Source: Oscillospiraceae bacterium | GTDB taxonomy: Bacteria > Bacillota > Clostridia > Oscillospirales > Acutalibacteraceae | Reading direction: 5' to 3' | Assembly: GCA_015066395.1 (NCBI GenBank) | Contig: SVOL01000008.1 | Span: forward strand, 1 to 64,000 | Length of the DNA stretch: 64,000 nt | In this document: piece after piece, positions 49,114 to 59,700 of the stretch | Position numbering within the stretch: the stretch's first letter is position 1 | Layout: every line of letters begins with the position of its first letter | Translations under genes and position numbers: made by a program | The notes under the pieces: model-generated | Database searches by the model: none | Told to the model about the DNA's origin: nothing | What the model saw: only the letters and a program-made list of their open reading frames with translations

Positions 49114-49350
49114 ATGAGCGTAGATAAACAAGTGTACTGTATCCTTAGTGAGTTGAGCGGAATGGAAAGTTTTGACAAATCAAGTTCCTTACGCGGTAAT
49201 CTTGTCTTGGATAGTTTGATGATGGTGACCTTGATATTGGAGCTTGAGGATAGGTTTAATATACAACTTGACGAGTCCGATATGAACCCGTTTGAGTTAG
49301 TGACCGTAGATGATGTGCTGAAATTGGCAGAAAGGTATTGTGTGGGATGA
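49114..49350 (+). CDS. Acyl carrier protein
   Basis: 78 aa, GNLVLDSLMMVTLILELEDRFNI with DSL phosphopantetheine site. Confidence 0.85.
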   Translation: MSVDKQVYCILSELSGMESFDKSSSLRGNLVLDSLMMVTLILELEDRFNIQLDESDMNPFELVTVDDVLKLAERYCVG

Positions 49351-50353
49351 AGTGAAAGATTTTGTTGAATTGCCGATCTGTGAACCGATTTATAGCACAT
49401 ACCACTTTCAGGGTGCCGCAGGTGCTATATTAGTGAAGAATCCGACCGTGAGAAATTGGTATTTGAACGAAGTTATGATACTGCAGTGCAACCGGAAATT
49501 CTTAAACGGGTACACAACACCGGAAATTAATATAGTGAGCTCGTATTTGCATGAAAATCCATATATCTTAAGACAAGCGTATCCCACACGATTTATAAAA
49601 GGACATCTTAATGCAGTAATAAAAAATATGCTGGATGAGGGGTATTATGTTTTGTACATAGGTATTGACGATTATTACATAAAGGGGAAAAGTTGGTACA
49701 AGAAGCGTCATTTTGATCACGATGGACTGATCTGTGGTTACGATCAAAAGGATAAAACTTTCAGCATCTTTGCATATGACGAAAATTGGATCTATAAAAA
49801 ATTCAAAACACCGCAAAAGTGCCTTGAACAAGGCAGGAGATCAACTTTTAAACGGAGTTATAATGGGCGAATAGCGGCGCTGAGCGTTAAGCCCGATCCG
49901 GTGGATCTAAATCCTGAATTGATTTGCAAGAAATTAAGGGAGTACCTGGACTCATCTTTGGGCAAGTACCCGACTTATACTGATGATGTTGCATACGGAA
50001 TAGTAGTACACGATTATATAGCCATGTATCTTGACAAACTTTATGACGGAAGTATTCCTCATAGTCGTATGGACTGGAGAGTTTTCCGACTGATCTGGGA
50101 ACACAAAAGGGTCATGTTCGAACGATTAAGAGCCGTGGAGGAAGTGCTGGGATTGCCGCACGATCTTAGTGAGAGTTATTTTTCGCTTGTCAAAGACGCT
50201 GATCATATGCGTATGCTTTACGCTGCTTATCATATAAAGGAGCGAAAAACAACACTTACAGCAATTAAAAAAAGATTATTGAGACTTAAAAATCAGGAAA
50301 AGAAAATTTTGCAGCGATTTGTTGAAACAGTTGAAAAGGAGTTGGGGAAATGA
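49340..50353 (+). CDS. BtrH/C39-like papain-fold protein (tentative; GTG start)
   Basis: RHFDHDGLICGYDQKDKTFSIFAYDENW resembles His/Asp region of BtrH/C39-like proteins; located between ACP and AMP-ligase. Confidence 0.45.
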   Translation: MWDEVKDFVELPICEPIYSTYHFQGAAGAILVKNPTVRNWYLNEVMILQCNRKFLNGYTTPEINIVSSYLHENPYILRQAYPTRFIKGHLNAVIKNMLDEGYYVLYIGIDDYYIKGKSWYKKRHFDHDGLICGYDQKDKTFSIFAYDENWIYKKFKTPQKCLEQGRRSTFKRSYNGRIAALSVKPDPVDLNPELICKKLREYLDSSLGKYPTYTDDVAYGIVVHDYIAMYLDKLYDGSIPHSRMDWRVFRLIWEHKRVMFERLRAVEEVLGLPHDLSESYFSLVKDADHMRMLYAAYHIKERKTTLTAIKKRLLRLKNQEKKILQRFVETVEKELGK

Positions 50354-51735
50354 CACTTTGGGAATTTCTGCTCAGCAGGACAGAAAAGTATTTTGATGTG
50401 ATCGTGTCGGAAGGTGAGAGAAAATTTAAAGTTCGAGAATTTCTATTTCTTGCCGAAAAATTTGGAAAACAATTGCGAGGACAAGCGTGTTGTGCTGTAA
50501 ATTGCGAATCCGAGTTAAATAACGCACTGGCTCTGTTGGCGTGTTTTTCTGCAGGCGTTACGGCTGTTCCGTTATCTCATAGGTACGGAAAAGCACATTG
50601 CTGTAAAATATTGGAGAGTATTAGTCCGACCTGTATTGTTACCGATGTTGGCGTCAAGTTGCAAATAAATGAATTGGCAAATCCAAGATACATTTCTCCG
50701 ACATTTAAACCCGCAATAATAATGTGCACTTCGGGCACTACCGGCCGTCCGAAAGGTGCCATGCTTAGTGAGCAGAATATTATGGCTAACATTTCAGACA
50801 TTGAAAAGTATTTTATTATTGATAAAACCGATTCGATTTTAATATCCAGGCCGTTGTACCATTGCGCGGTACTTACCGGAGAGTTTCTTGTTTCGCTTAT
50901 TAATGGTGTCCATATCGAGTTCTTGTCGGGTGCTTTTAATCCATTGCATGTAGTCCGATGCCTGAAAGATCATAAGATAACGGTTTTTTGCGGAACACCT
51001 ACTCTATTGAGTATCCTATCAAAATATGCTAAAAAGAGTGCGGATCTGTCGCTCAGACACATTGTTGTAAGCGGCGAGTGTATGAGCCGTGAAACCGGTC
51101 TTTTGATAGCCGAGGGTTTTAGTAAAGCCAAAATATATCATGTTTATGGGTTGACAGAAGCGTGTCCCAGAGTGAGTTTTATGCCGCCCGAGTGTTTTAC
51201 TCAAGCACCCGATCGTGTGGGTGTGCCTTTGGCATCGGTCAGTATAAAAGTTCTTGATGACAGAGGCAGACCGGTGAAAAAGGGGCAGAGAGGTGTTTTG
51301 TGGGTACACGGAGATAATGTTATGGGCGGTTATTACAATGAGCCTGATTTAACAGATAAGGTTCTGAAAAACGGTTGGTTGTGTACAAAAGATATTGCGT
51401 CTATTGATCACAATGGTTGGTTAAAGATACACGGTAGAAGTGACGATATGATAATCAGAGCCGGAATGAATATATATCCACAGGAAATAGAGGCCGAGTT
51501 AAAAAAGGATCCCAGGACAAACGAAGTTGTGGTTTACGGCATACACGATGATAAATTCGGCGTTTTTATCGGAATGGATATAAGCGGCGATTATAAAAAT
51601 TCAGATGAGGTACATAAATTGTGTGTAAGTGTCCTGCCGGATTTTCAGGTCCCGTCGGTTATCAATGTTGTGTCAGAAATAGAGAAAAACGGTTCGGGAA
51701 AGGTCGTGAGGGCGAGAGTAAATGCTGGAATATGA
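50350..51735 (+). CDS. AMP-dependent acyl/aryl-CoA or -ACP ligase (ANL superfamily)
   Basis: IMCTSGTTGRPKGAMLSEQN, VYGLTEACPR, WLCTKDIASIDHNGWLKIHGRSDDMII, GSGKVVRARV. Confidence 0.92.
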   Translation: MTLWEFLLSRTEKYFDVIVSEGERKFKVREFLFLAEKFGKQLRGQACCAVNCESELNNALALLACFSAGVTAVPLSHRYGKAHCCKILESISPTCIVTDVGVKLQINELANPRYISPTFKPAIIMCTSGTTGRPKGAMLSEQNIMANISDIEKYFIIDKTDSILISRPLYHCAVLTGEFLVSLINGVHIEFLSGAFNPLHVVRCLKDHKITVFCGTPTLLSILSKYAKKSADLSLRHIVVSGECMSRETGLLIAEGFSKAKIYHVYGLTEACPRVSFMPPECFTQAPDRVGVPLASVSIKVLDDRGRPVKKGQRGVLWVHGDNVMGGYYNEPDLTDKVLKNGWLCTKDIASIDHNGWLKIHGRSDDMIIRAGMNIYPQEIEAELKKDPRTNEVVVYGIHDDKFGVFIGMDISGDYKNSDEVHKLCVSVLPDFQVPSVINVVSEIEKNGSGKVVRARVNAGI

Positions 51736-52300
51736 AAAGAAGTTTTTACTCCAAAGATCGGAGTATGAATGTTTGAAAAATCATAAATTCTGTAAAGGAA
51801 ATGCAGTGCGTCAGATCAATTATTATTATGATACAGAGGATTTTGACTATGATTACAAGGGAATTACCTGCAGGATTCGTGAAAAAAATGGGCAGTTTGT
51901 CGCCACTGTGAAGGAACACAAAACCGGTGGCTCGGATTGCAGTATTGAGAGATCACGCTTTGTGAACAATGAAGCGGATACGGTCTTATTTCGCGGTATG
52001 GGGGTAACTTTTCAGGGGAAATTGGTGACTGATCGAATTGTTACTGAGCCTGTCAACGGTGTTAAAGTAATGCTTGATCACAATATTTACCTGGAAACAG
52101 AGGATTTTGAGTTGGAAATAGAATATGAACCCGACAAAGAGCATGAGGCGACTGAAGTGGAGGGCATATTGGCGCGCCATTTGGGATTTGATCCAAAAAC
52201 TCACGGAATCGGATTTCTCTGGGATAAAATAGGACGCGTGTCTAATAAGTCGCACCGTTTCTTTAGTCACTATAGAGAATTAAAAGCAATCAGGAGGTAA
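51722..52300 (+). CDS. CYTH-domain protein (triphosphate tunnel-type)
   Basis: LEYEKKFLL, YYYDTED, CRIREKNGQFVATVKEH, FELEIEYEP. Confidence 0.75.
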   Translation: MLEYEKKFLLQRSEYECLKNHKFCKGNAVRQINYYYDTEDFDYDYKGITCRIREKNGQFVATVKEHKTGGSDCSIERSRFVNNEADTVLFRGMGVTFQGKLVTDRIVTEPVNGVKVMLDHNIYLETEDFELEIEYEPDKEHEATEVEGILARHLGFDPKTHGIGFLWDKIGRVSNKSHRFFSHYRELKAIRR

Positions 52301-52302
52301 AA

Positions 52303-53433
52303 ATGAATTCAATTATTAAAGAGATACAGAAATTACGCAGAGACAAACCGTATACTATTGATCTCAAAAACAGCAATAGGTATAAGTTGGTCGTCAATGA
52401 AGGGGATGGAACTAAAACCGCCTATTGCTTCAGCTCACCTGTTTACAGTAAAAAAACGGGTAAGCTTGCGGACATTAAATTCATGTGCGATACAAACGCA
52501 GCTTGTTACGACGGTACCGATTGTCGAGTGTTGCTGTGCGATAGTATTTCATTTGAAAGTCCTGAGGGAGTATGCGGTCTGGTGCTTCCAAATACTGTTT
52601 CGCACATCTGTGAAAGTGCAGTGCTTTATGGAAATGTCGAGGTTACACCAACACTTAACGGCCTGGCTTTTAAGGTTCCGTGCGGTGTGAGTGGCATGTA
52701 TTCACTTGTCGTAACTACGGTGCAGCCCGATATGTCGATAAGGGCAAATGATAAGGTGTTTTCATTAATGCTTAGTCACTTCAAACCACTTATGTCATTG
52801 TCGTGTATCGGCACGGCCGACTCAACAGGTGCGATCGTTGCACCGTGTGTGCTGGAGCATAAAGTCATTAATAAACGCCAGTATTGTGTAACGGTAAAAT
52901 CGGTTGGTAAAGATGGGAAATACATGATTTTTGAGGCAAATATGCACCAACCAAAGTTATTTCAGGATACAACCGTTGAGAGTAATAACCCTAAAACCAA
53001 CAACGCGTTCGGCACAACTGCGTTTATCGGAAATACCGATACTTACGGCGAGCAGTGGCTGTATTCCCGTCCGGAGCTCGCGTTGATTTCGGAATTGTTC
53101 TATGAGTCTATCAACAGTGTTGTGATGCACATTCCTCAACTTAATAAAGCAGAGGTTCCGCTCTCGGCTTACGGTGTTGCTAATAGATTCTGCAGTTTCG
53201 GCTCTAACTGGGAGAATAAGATTTCTTCAAAGGGAGAAATTGCAGAGCCGAATTTATCGGCGGGATATTACAGTGTCGATGTTACCGAATTGATGACAAG
53301 AAAGGGTACAAAGCATCTTGACATTACCGAGGGACTTATTATCCGACCGCAGAAGAGGGATGCTGAATTTGCCACGATCGCGACGGGTGACGGATGCTAT
53401 GCTATGCAGATCTTAGAGATCAATTATAATTAA
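52303..53433 (+). CDS. Hypothetical protein with C-terminal DNRLRE-like domain, no signal peptide
   Basis: DTTVESNNPKTNNAFGTTAFIGNTDTYGEQWLYSRPELALI ... GYYSVDVTELMTR ... EGLIIRPQ. Confidence 0.55.
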   Translation: MNSIIKEIQKLRRDKPYTIDLKNSNRYKLVVNEGDGTKTAYCFSSPVYSKKTGKLADIKFMCDTNAACYDGTDCRVLLCDSISFESPEGVCGLVLPNTVSHICESAVLYGNVEVTPTLNGLAFKVPCGVSGMYSLVVTTVQPDMSIRANDKVFSLMLSHFKPLMSLSCIGTADSTGAIVAPCVLEHKVINKRQYCVTVKSVGKDGKYMIFEANMHQPKLFQDTTVESNNPKTNNAFGTTAFIGNTDTYGEQWLYSRPELALISELFYESINSVVMHIPQLNKAEVPLSAYGVANRFCSFGSNWENKISSKGEIAEPNLSAGYYSVDVTELMTRKGTKHLDITEGLIIRPQKRDAEFATIATGDGCYAMQILEINYN

Positions 53434-53461
53434 AGGTTTAATGAGTTTATACTTTATAAAA

Positions 53462-53497
53462 TCAAGGACCATCTTATCTGGATAAGACGGTCCTTGA
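53462..53497 (+). terminator. Operon terminator-like hairpin
   Basis: TCAAGGACCATCTTATC-tg-GATAAGACGGTCCTTGA, one mismatch. Confidence 0.7.
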
Positions 53498-53559
53498 CTT
53501 TCTGTTTATTATTTTAAAATGTAGTATTTATTTTCCAAATCGGCCATACCCTGTCCTCA

Positions 53560-53619
53560 TTGAAGATTATATTGTACTTGCAGCTGCAGAAAAAATATAA
53601 AAAAAGGAGAAAAAATAAA
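53560..53619 (+). promoter_or_regulatory. Leader shared with rhs gene, copy A
   Basis: ttgaagattatattgtacttgcagctgcagaaaaaat... similar to 56698-56750. Confidence 0.6.
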
Positions 53620-55833
53620 ATGAAAGTAAGATCTATAAGTGTTTGGCCTAAAACACTTACAATGGAAACAAAAAGTTATTATTCCGATGCCAGTGTGGAG
53701 TTTTCTCCTCCCATCTTTGTTGATGACACAGAAGTCGTGTGGAGTAGTAACGATGAGTCGGTTGTCACGGTAGACCCCGATACGGGGATTATGTTTGCTG
53801 AGGATAACGGCTTCGCTACAGTAACTGTCGCTTTGAAATCCGACCATACCATTTTCGATACAATTAGTGTGACTGTTGAGAACCCGCCGATCACTTCAAT
53901 AACACTAAATCCCACATCTGTGACCCTTAAAGAGGGAGAAAAGGCACATCTCACGGCTACTATTGTGCCTAGTTATTCACAAGAAGATACGATTTGGTTC
54001 AGCAGCAATACAAATGTTGCGAGGATCAATGGGGGCGATATTAATGCCATTTCGTGCGGTCGTGCAACAATAATAGTTATGTCGGCAAAAGACAGTAATG
54101 TAAAAGCGGTTTGTGAGGTTACAGTTGAACCTATTTTGGTCTCATCTGTATCCGTAACACCAAAAACACTTGTTATGAAGGTTGGTGAAAAGAAACCGAT
54201 TAGTGCAACCGTATTGCCCGAAAATGCAACGGAAAAGACTGTTACATGGTCTGTTATGAGCTCTGATTCCGAAACGGTTGATGTGGAAAGTAACGGGTGT
54301 GTTTGTGCAATGGGAGTTGGTCACGCAATTGTTACAGCAACAACGACCGGTATAGCAGAAGATGGCAAAAGAAAAGGTGACAGTTGTGATGTGTATGTCG
54401 TTGAAACGCTTCCGGAAAAGTTGACGATAGAACCTGCAAGTTGTTCTGTTGCGGTGGGTATGTCGACACAGTTGAGTGCCACAGTATTGCCGGAAACTAC
54501 GACGTATGATAGTGTGTTTTGGGAGTGTGAATCGAAGTATAAATCGATTATTGACGTAGATAGAAATACCGGTCTGGTGACCGGTAAAGCAATCGGAACA
54601 GCGGTGGCTAAGGCGTATGTTGGACTGACACCTTCTGTGTATAGCACGTGTGTTATTAATGTCACACCTTATGTCGCTGTGTCTAATATTGAGTTCTGCC
54701 CTGAAAAGATGACGATGTTTGTTGGCGAGACTGCGAACCTATCGCCACTTGTTTACCCGTCTAACGCATCCGATCAGTCAATAGTTTGGTCGAGCTATGA
54801 TTCGACAATAGTTTCGGTTGATGAGTCAGGTAAAATCACAGCCAAAAAGGGAGGAACCTCTGTTATTACAGCTCGTACAGTGAACGGTAAGGAAGCTTCT
54901 GTTGAGGTTACGGTGTATATCGATACTGTAACAATTAAGCCGGATGGCGATCATAAACTTAATACTAAGGTTGTTTTTAATTCTTCGGGAAAAGTCTGGT
55001 ATTGTATAAATAAGGATATGATATACGATGAGCAAAATATGAATGATACGTCGCTTATCAGGCGTAGTGCGCGTAATTTATACGTGGATCCTGATGCATC
55101 GGACGGAACGGCTGATTCGACTTTGCGAGTGTGGAATGCAGATGAGATCAAGTTGTTGTATGCTATTGATCCGTGTGGAGTTTCTAAGTATATTCAAGAT
55201 TATGCTGCTAAAGAGATTCACGGCTTGGAAGATTCAATATTGCATAAAGACAAGATGTTTCGTTTATTATTTGGTCGCGAACCAAGGTATTTTGAGGTGA
55301 ACTACAGTGAAGAGTGGAGGATTACGACGGACAAAAGTAATTTACAAGAAGTCTTGTCAGAATCAGAGTACTATTTTGGATTTCATCCTGTATTTAATAC
55401 ACTGCGTCAAGAAATTGCATGGAAAGAATTTCTTCTTGCAGTCGTGTGTTTCGCAATACGTGACGAAAGTATAGTAGGACTAATTGCAGAGAATATGTTA
55501 GAAACAAGGTTTGTTTGGCATAAGATTTCTCTGCTTTGTGAAGATGGAGCATATGATGCGGCTGTTGAGGAGGCTTGTTCGTATGCAACGGGTGGAGTGG
55601 CAGGTACTATTGTGGATGACATGAATATTTTGCCTGGTTATGTATTCGAAATTATAAATTTAGTACAATCTTTTGTGGAATTAATAAACAGTTTGCTACC
55701 TGTTGCCGTATATCATTGCGCTACAATGGATTATGTGCTTAAAAATACGGCATATGAAATAATTGTGGAATTATCTGGTGGGGAAAATTTCGATTTGAAG
55801 ACTATTCATGATGCTCTAAATCAATATATATAA
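53620..55833 (+). CDS. BIG2 (bacterial Ig-like) repeat protein with unknown AT-rich C-terminal domain, no signal peptide
   Basis: Repeats of the form SxxxxPxxxTMxVGExxxLxATVxPxxA...TWSSxDxxxVxVDxxGxVTAxxxGxAxVTA; C-terminal about 290 aa not BIG2. Confidence 0.85.
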   Translation: MKVRSISVWPKTLTMETKSYYSDASVEFSPPIFVDDTEVVWSSNDESVVTVDPDTGIMFAEDNGFATVTVALKSDHTIFDTISVTVENPPITSITLNPTSVTLKEGEKAHLTATIVPSYSQEDTIWFSSNTNVARINGGDINAISCGRATIIVMSAKDSNVKAVCEVTVEPILVSSVSVTPKTLVMKVGEKKPISATVLPENATEKTVTWSVMSSDSETVDVESNGCVCAMGVGHAIVTATTTGIAEDGKRKGDSCDVYVVETLPEKLTIEPASCSVAVGMSTQLSATVLPETTTYDSVFWECESKYKSIIDVDRNTGLVTGKAIGTAVAKAYVGLTPSVYSTCVINVTPYVAVSNIEFCPEKMTMFVGETANLSPLVYPSNASDQSIVWSSYDSTIVSVDESGKITAKKGGTSVITARTVNGKEASVEVTVYIDTVTIKPDGDHKLNTKVVFNSSGKVWYCINKDMIYDEQNMNDTSLIRRSARNLYVDPDASDGTADSTLRVWNADEIKLLYAIDPCGVSKYIQDYAAKEIHGLEDSILHKDKMFRLLFGREPRYFEVNYSEEWRITTDKSNLQEVLSESEYYFGFHPVFNTLRQEIAWKEFLLAVVCFAIRDESIVGLIAENMLETRFVWHKISLLCEDGAYDAAVEEACSYATGGVAGTIVDDMNILPGYVFEIINLVQSFVELINSLLPVAVYHCATMDYVLKNTAYEIIVELSGGENFDLKTIHDALNQYI

Positions 55834-55892
55834 AAATATACTTTTATTGAAAGTAAAATGTCTTACTGTCTTTTGGTTAATAAAGGATGTTT

Positions 55893-56438
55893 TTAATGTT
55901 TATTGTTGCTGTGCAATTCAAACATCTTTTTGTTATACACGCACAGTATACGTTTGCCCACAGTGATTAAATAAAAATTATCTCCTACTAATGATGAGTT
56001 TAATAATTGGCGACCGTCCATTCGGTAGTTTTCAGACCACTTATAATATTGTTGCAGTTGCCATCCGACATTAAAAAAGCCTTTGGTAAATCTTAAATAA
56101 AGAGTGTAAATTTTATGGTCAAAAGGCCATCCGTATCGGTTGCGTGTTATTTCTCTTAATTCGTCTTCCTTGATCGTGAAATTTTTGGAGTGGGCGAAGT
56201 AGCAATAGCATAAATATATTGTCATTCCGATTGTAAGTGCGAGTGGTATGACTGTCAGTATATAGCTTAAGGTGTTCCAAAACCCACTGTGTTCTGTGAG
56301 AAGTCGATATGCATCAGTGGTTAAATAAGTTGTTCCAGCGATAACTAAAGGCATTGGTAATATTTTTTTAAAATATAATCGCTTAATGTCTGTTTCTATG
56401 TTTTTGCGTGTTACTACTTCTTTGTATTTGTAATCCAT
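55893..56438 (-). CDS. YcxB-like small membrane protein
   Basis: Two TM segments followed by ITRNRYGWPFDHKIYTLYLRF soluble domain; RBS upstream of MDYKYKEV. Confidence 0.5.
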   Translation of the reverse strand: MDYKYKEVVTRKNIETDIKRLYFKKILPMPLVIAGTTYLTTDAYRLLTEHSGFWNTLSYILTVIPLALTIGMTIYLCYCYFAHSKNFTIKEDELREITRNRYGWPFDHKIYTLYLRFTKGFFNVGWQLQQYYKWSENYRMDGRQLLNSSLVGDNFYLITVGKRILCVYNKKMFELHSNNKH

Positions 56439-56623
56439 AATTACACCCTTTCTTGAAAGTGCTACAATAAGTAATGCGATGCTCTGCACTGTAAGTATAC
56501 AGTATAGTATTAAAAAAAGCAATAAGTATCAACGAATAAAAATAGCAAAACGCCAAAATTTGCCAAATTTAGGCAAAACAGGTGGTTTGCGTAAAGCTTA
56601 TGAAGGAATCAGTTGCTTTTTAT

Positions 56624-56651
56624 CGGTCGGCTATTGCCGACCGTTTTTTTT
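56624..56651 (+). terminator. Rho-independent terminator upstream of rhs
   Basis: CGGTCGGC-tatt-GCCGACCG-T8. Confidence 0.75.
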
Positions 56652-56697
56652 ATTTTTATTTGAATTTTATTTTTAACCTTGCCGTTAGTTGACCGAT

Positions 56698-56750
56698 TTG
56701 AGGTTTATATTGTGTTTGCAGTTGCAAAAAAACAGAAAGGGAAACACAAT
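56698..56750 (+). promoter_or_regulatory. Leader shared with BIG2 gene, copy B
   Basis: ttgaggtttatattgtgtttgcagttgcaaaaaaac... similar to 53560-53619. Confidence 0.6.
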
Positions 56751-59700
56751 ATGAACAATAATACTATCGATGCAAACAATACTGTTTCAGCATCGGAAAA
56801 CAATGAAAAAACTATTACTATGATCGATGAGTCGCAGGTAGTTGTAAACACCTCTTCTCAGGTCAGCACTTACAGTTGGGTGGACGGCAATATGAGCGAC
56901 GGCACCACCCATACCGTTGGAACGAGTTTGGCGTGCTCTGAAGGCACTTCGCAGTCTTGCGAAAATAGAATGTATATCGCTATGGATATGCCGTCTTTGC
57001 CTAAAAATCCGAGAATTAAAAAGGCCGTGCTCAGTATGTTCCAGGAGTCCGGTGTTAACGATCCCAATAATATTCCGAAATTCGGCCTGTATTATATTAC
57101 AGGCGATATCGTTACAGGTGAGTGCACACCCGGCGGCACATGCGCTTTGATCGATTATGATTGGATGAAAGCAGATGACGAGAACGGCGAGCTGGTCGGC
57201 TATGAATTTGACATCACCGCTCTGGCCGACAAAGTCGATATTGCCTCATGTAGTGACGTTAATTTTATGATTAAGGTGCTTGATGAAGACTTACAGAAAG
57301 AGAATGCTGTTACATTTTTTGGCAGCACTTCTGCTCATAAGCCTACCCTTAGCATTACATACGAACTCAATCATGGCATGAACTCTTCTTATAGAACGCA
57401 TACCCATGAATTGGGTCGTTTCGGTCAGGGAAGCGTTGATCTCCAGTGCGGCAATCTGATGTTTGAGTTTGATGACTTTACCTGGGCGGGTAATCGTATG
57501 CCTGTTACTATTAAGCATTTTTATAATAGTGCACTCAGTGAATGCGACTACACGGCTAACGATGACGCGGGACTCCATATTGCAGATTTCAGCAATATGA
57601 AGCTCGGTCTTGGCTGGAAGCTCAATCTTATGCAGAGCATGGTCGCCAAAGCCTTTGTGCATAACGGCGAGGCACTTGAGGGCTTTGTATTTACTGATGA
57701 AAACGGCGGCGAGACTTACTTTAAGCAGAGCGAAAAAACCGCCGAGGATTCTGATTTACAGGAATACAATCTTTTTGAGGGCGTGGTTGACAGCGAGTTG
57801 CTTTATGATCCTCAGAAAAAGACCATTACAGGCGGCAGCGAGGAATACCTGTTCGATGCAGAAGGTCGACTTGTAAAGGTTACCGATGAATACGGCAACA
57901 CAAGAGTTATCACCTATTCTAACGGCAGAATTACCTCAGTGACTGACGGTGTCGGCAGAAGCTTCGTATTTACTTACGACGCATCGGGCTATCTCGAATC
58001 TATTATTGCACCCGACGGCACAGCGGTTTCTTATTCTTATACTGTAACAGGCGTGTTGGAAAAAGTAACCTTCCCTGACGGACGCAAGGCGGTAATTACT
58101 ACTTTCGATAAGAAGCCGCATACTATCCAGTTAACCGATAGCAACGGCAATGCCGAATACGGAGTGACATATACGTTCTTTGGCGACAAGGTGACACGAA
58201 TTATTGATTGCGGCTTTGAGGACGGGCTCTGCCATTACGGTGCAAGCTCATCATATACCTATTCGTTGGCTTCTAATCAGACGGTCGTACGTACTCTTGA
58301 GCCTACGGATTCCGATGTTGGTGAAAACGAGGGCAATGTCATCACAACAACCTATATTTTCGATGATGACGGAAATGTAGTCAGCGAGTATGCATACACA
58401 GAGGCTACCGGCAATGTTGTCGTCGAGAGTGGTTCGAGTGGTATCAATCCGTATGCGGCCAATAACGGAGCAGGTGTTGTAAGTAACATCAACAACCTGC
58501 TGCTTAATCACGAATTTAAAGATCTTGACAATTGGAATGTTATGGCGGATGATCTTGACGAGGTGTATGTAACAGACGATGATTGTGAGTGGTGTGCACA
58601 GCATGGCAGAAACTCTATTTATCTGTTCAATTACAAACGTGAAAACACCGCAAGCGGCGTTTATCAGCAGACGTGTGAGCTGCCTGTCGGCCACTATACT
58701 TTCTCAGCTTATGTTCGTGTTTCGCGAACCCTTGTCGGAGCCGAAGGAGCTAAATCAGGTGCATATATCCGCGTGGTTTCCGCCGACGGTACTGTGCTGA
58801 CACAGAGTGAATATATTACAAAGAGCGACTCTGAGCACGTGAGACTTGCGGTGCCGTTTGAGCTTACAACAGCACAGAGCGTCAGGGTTGAGATCCTGGC
58901 TGACGGTCAGGGCGGTGTGTACATTAATGCTCCGCAGCTCGAAAACAATCCGTTTGCAAATGATTATAATATGCTTGAAAACGGTAATTTTGAACACGGC
59001 ACAGCCGGTTGGACTGCACCGGAGTCCTCTATCGGTATTTTCGAAAGCCCGATTTGCTTTAATATGAGTAAATCTCTCGGTATGAACGGCAACGGTGCAG
59101 GTGAATGTAACGCATATCAGGATATATATGTAAAAGCTGAGCGTTCTACCCGTGAGACCTTTACACTTTCGGGTTGGGCAAAGGGCTACGCTATGCCTAA
59201 GAGAACTCGCACTAATTCGCCGACACCTGATTACAAGTTCCGACTTCACGCTACAATTTATTATAACGACAGCTATTATATTGATGACAGTGTCGAGCAT
59301 TATTATGCTGATTTCTGCCCGGGTACTGATGAATGGCAGATGGCGTCGGTTCAGTTCGCTAAGGAGAAATACCGCGTTGTTGAAAAGGTTCGCGTTTGCT
59401 GTGAATATGACGGCGGCTACGGCCCTGTTTATTTTGATGACATTCAGCTGGTAAGAAACAGCCTTGAAAGAGGTCTTGATGCAAGCGATTTTGTTGCCGC
59501 GTCTGATGTTACAGATGCTGCGGCCACTTCAACTGAACAGACTAAGATCGAGTTTGAAGACTTGATGGACGCTTTCGGTAATACTCTTACCGAGACCACT
59601 TTCCGTGACGGCGAGTTTGGTACTATCTACCGTTCGTTTGGCTTCACACCTGAAAAGGATGAAAACGGCAATGAAAATACTAACGTCGGCAATGACCTTG

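Noticed and set aside
56679-56750. Upstream start (MPLVDRFEVYIVFAVAKK...) for rhs as signal peptide
   Set aside because: The region aligns to the leader of the BIG2 gene in a different reading frame, so it is more likely untranslated.
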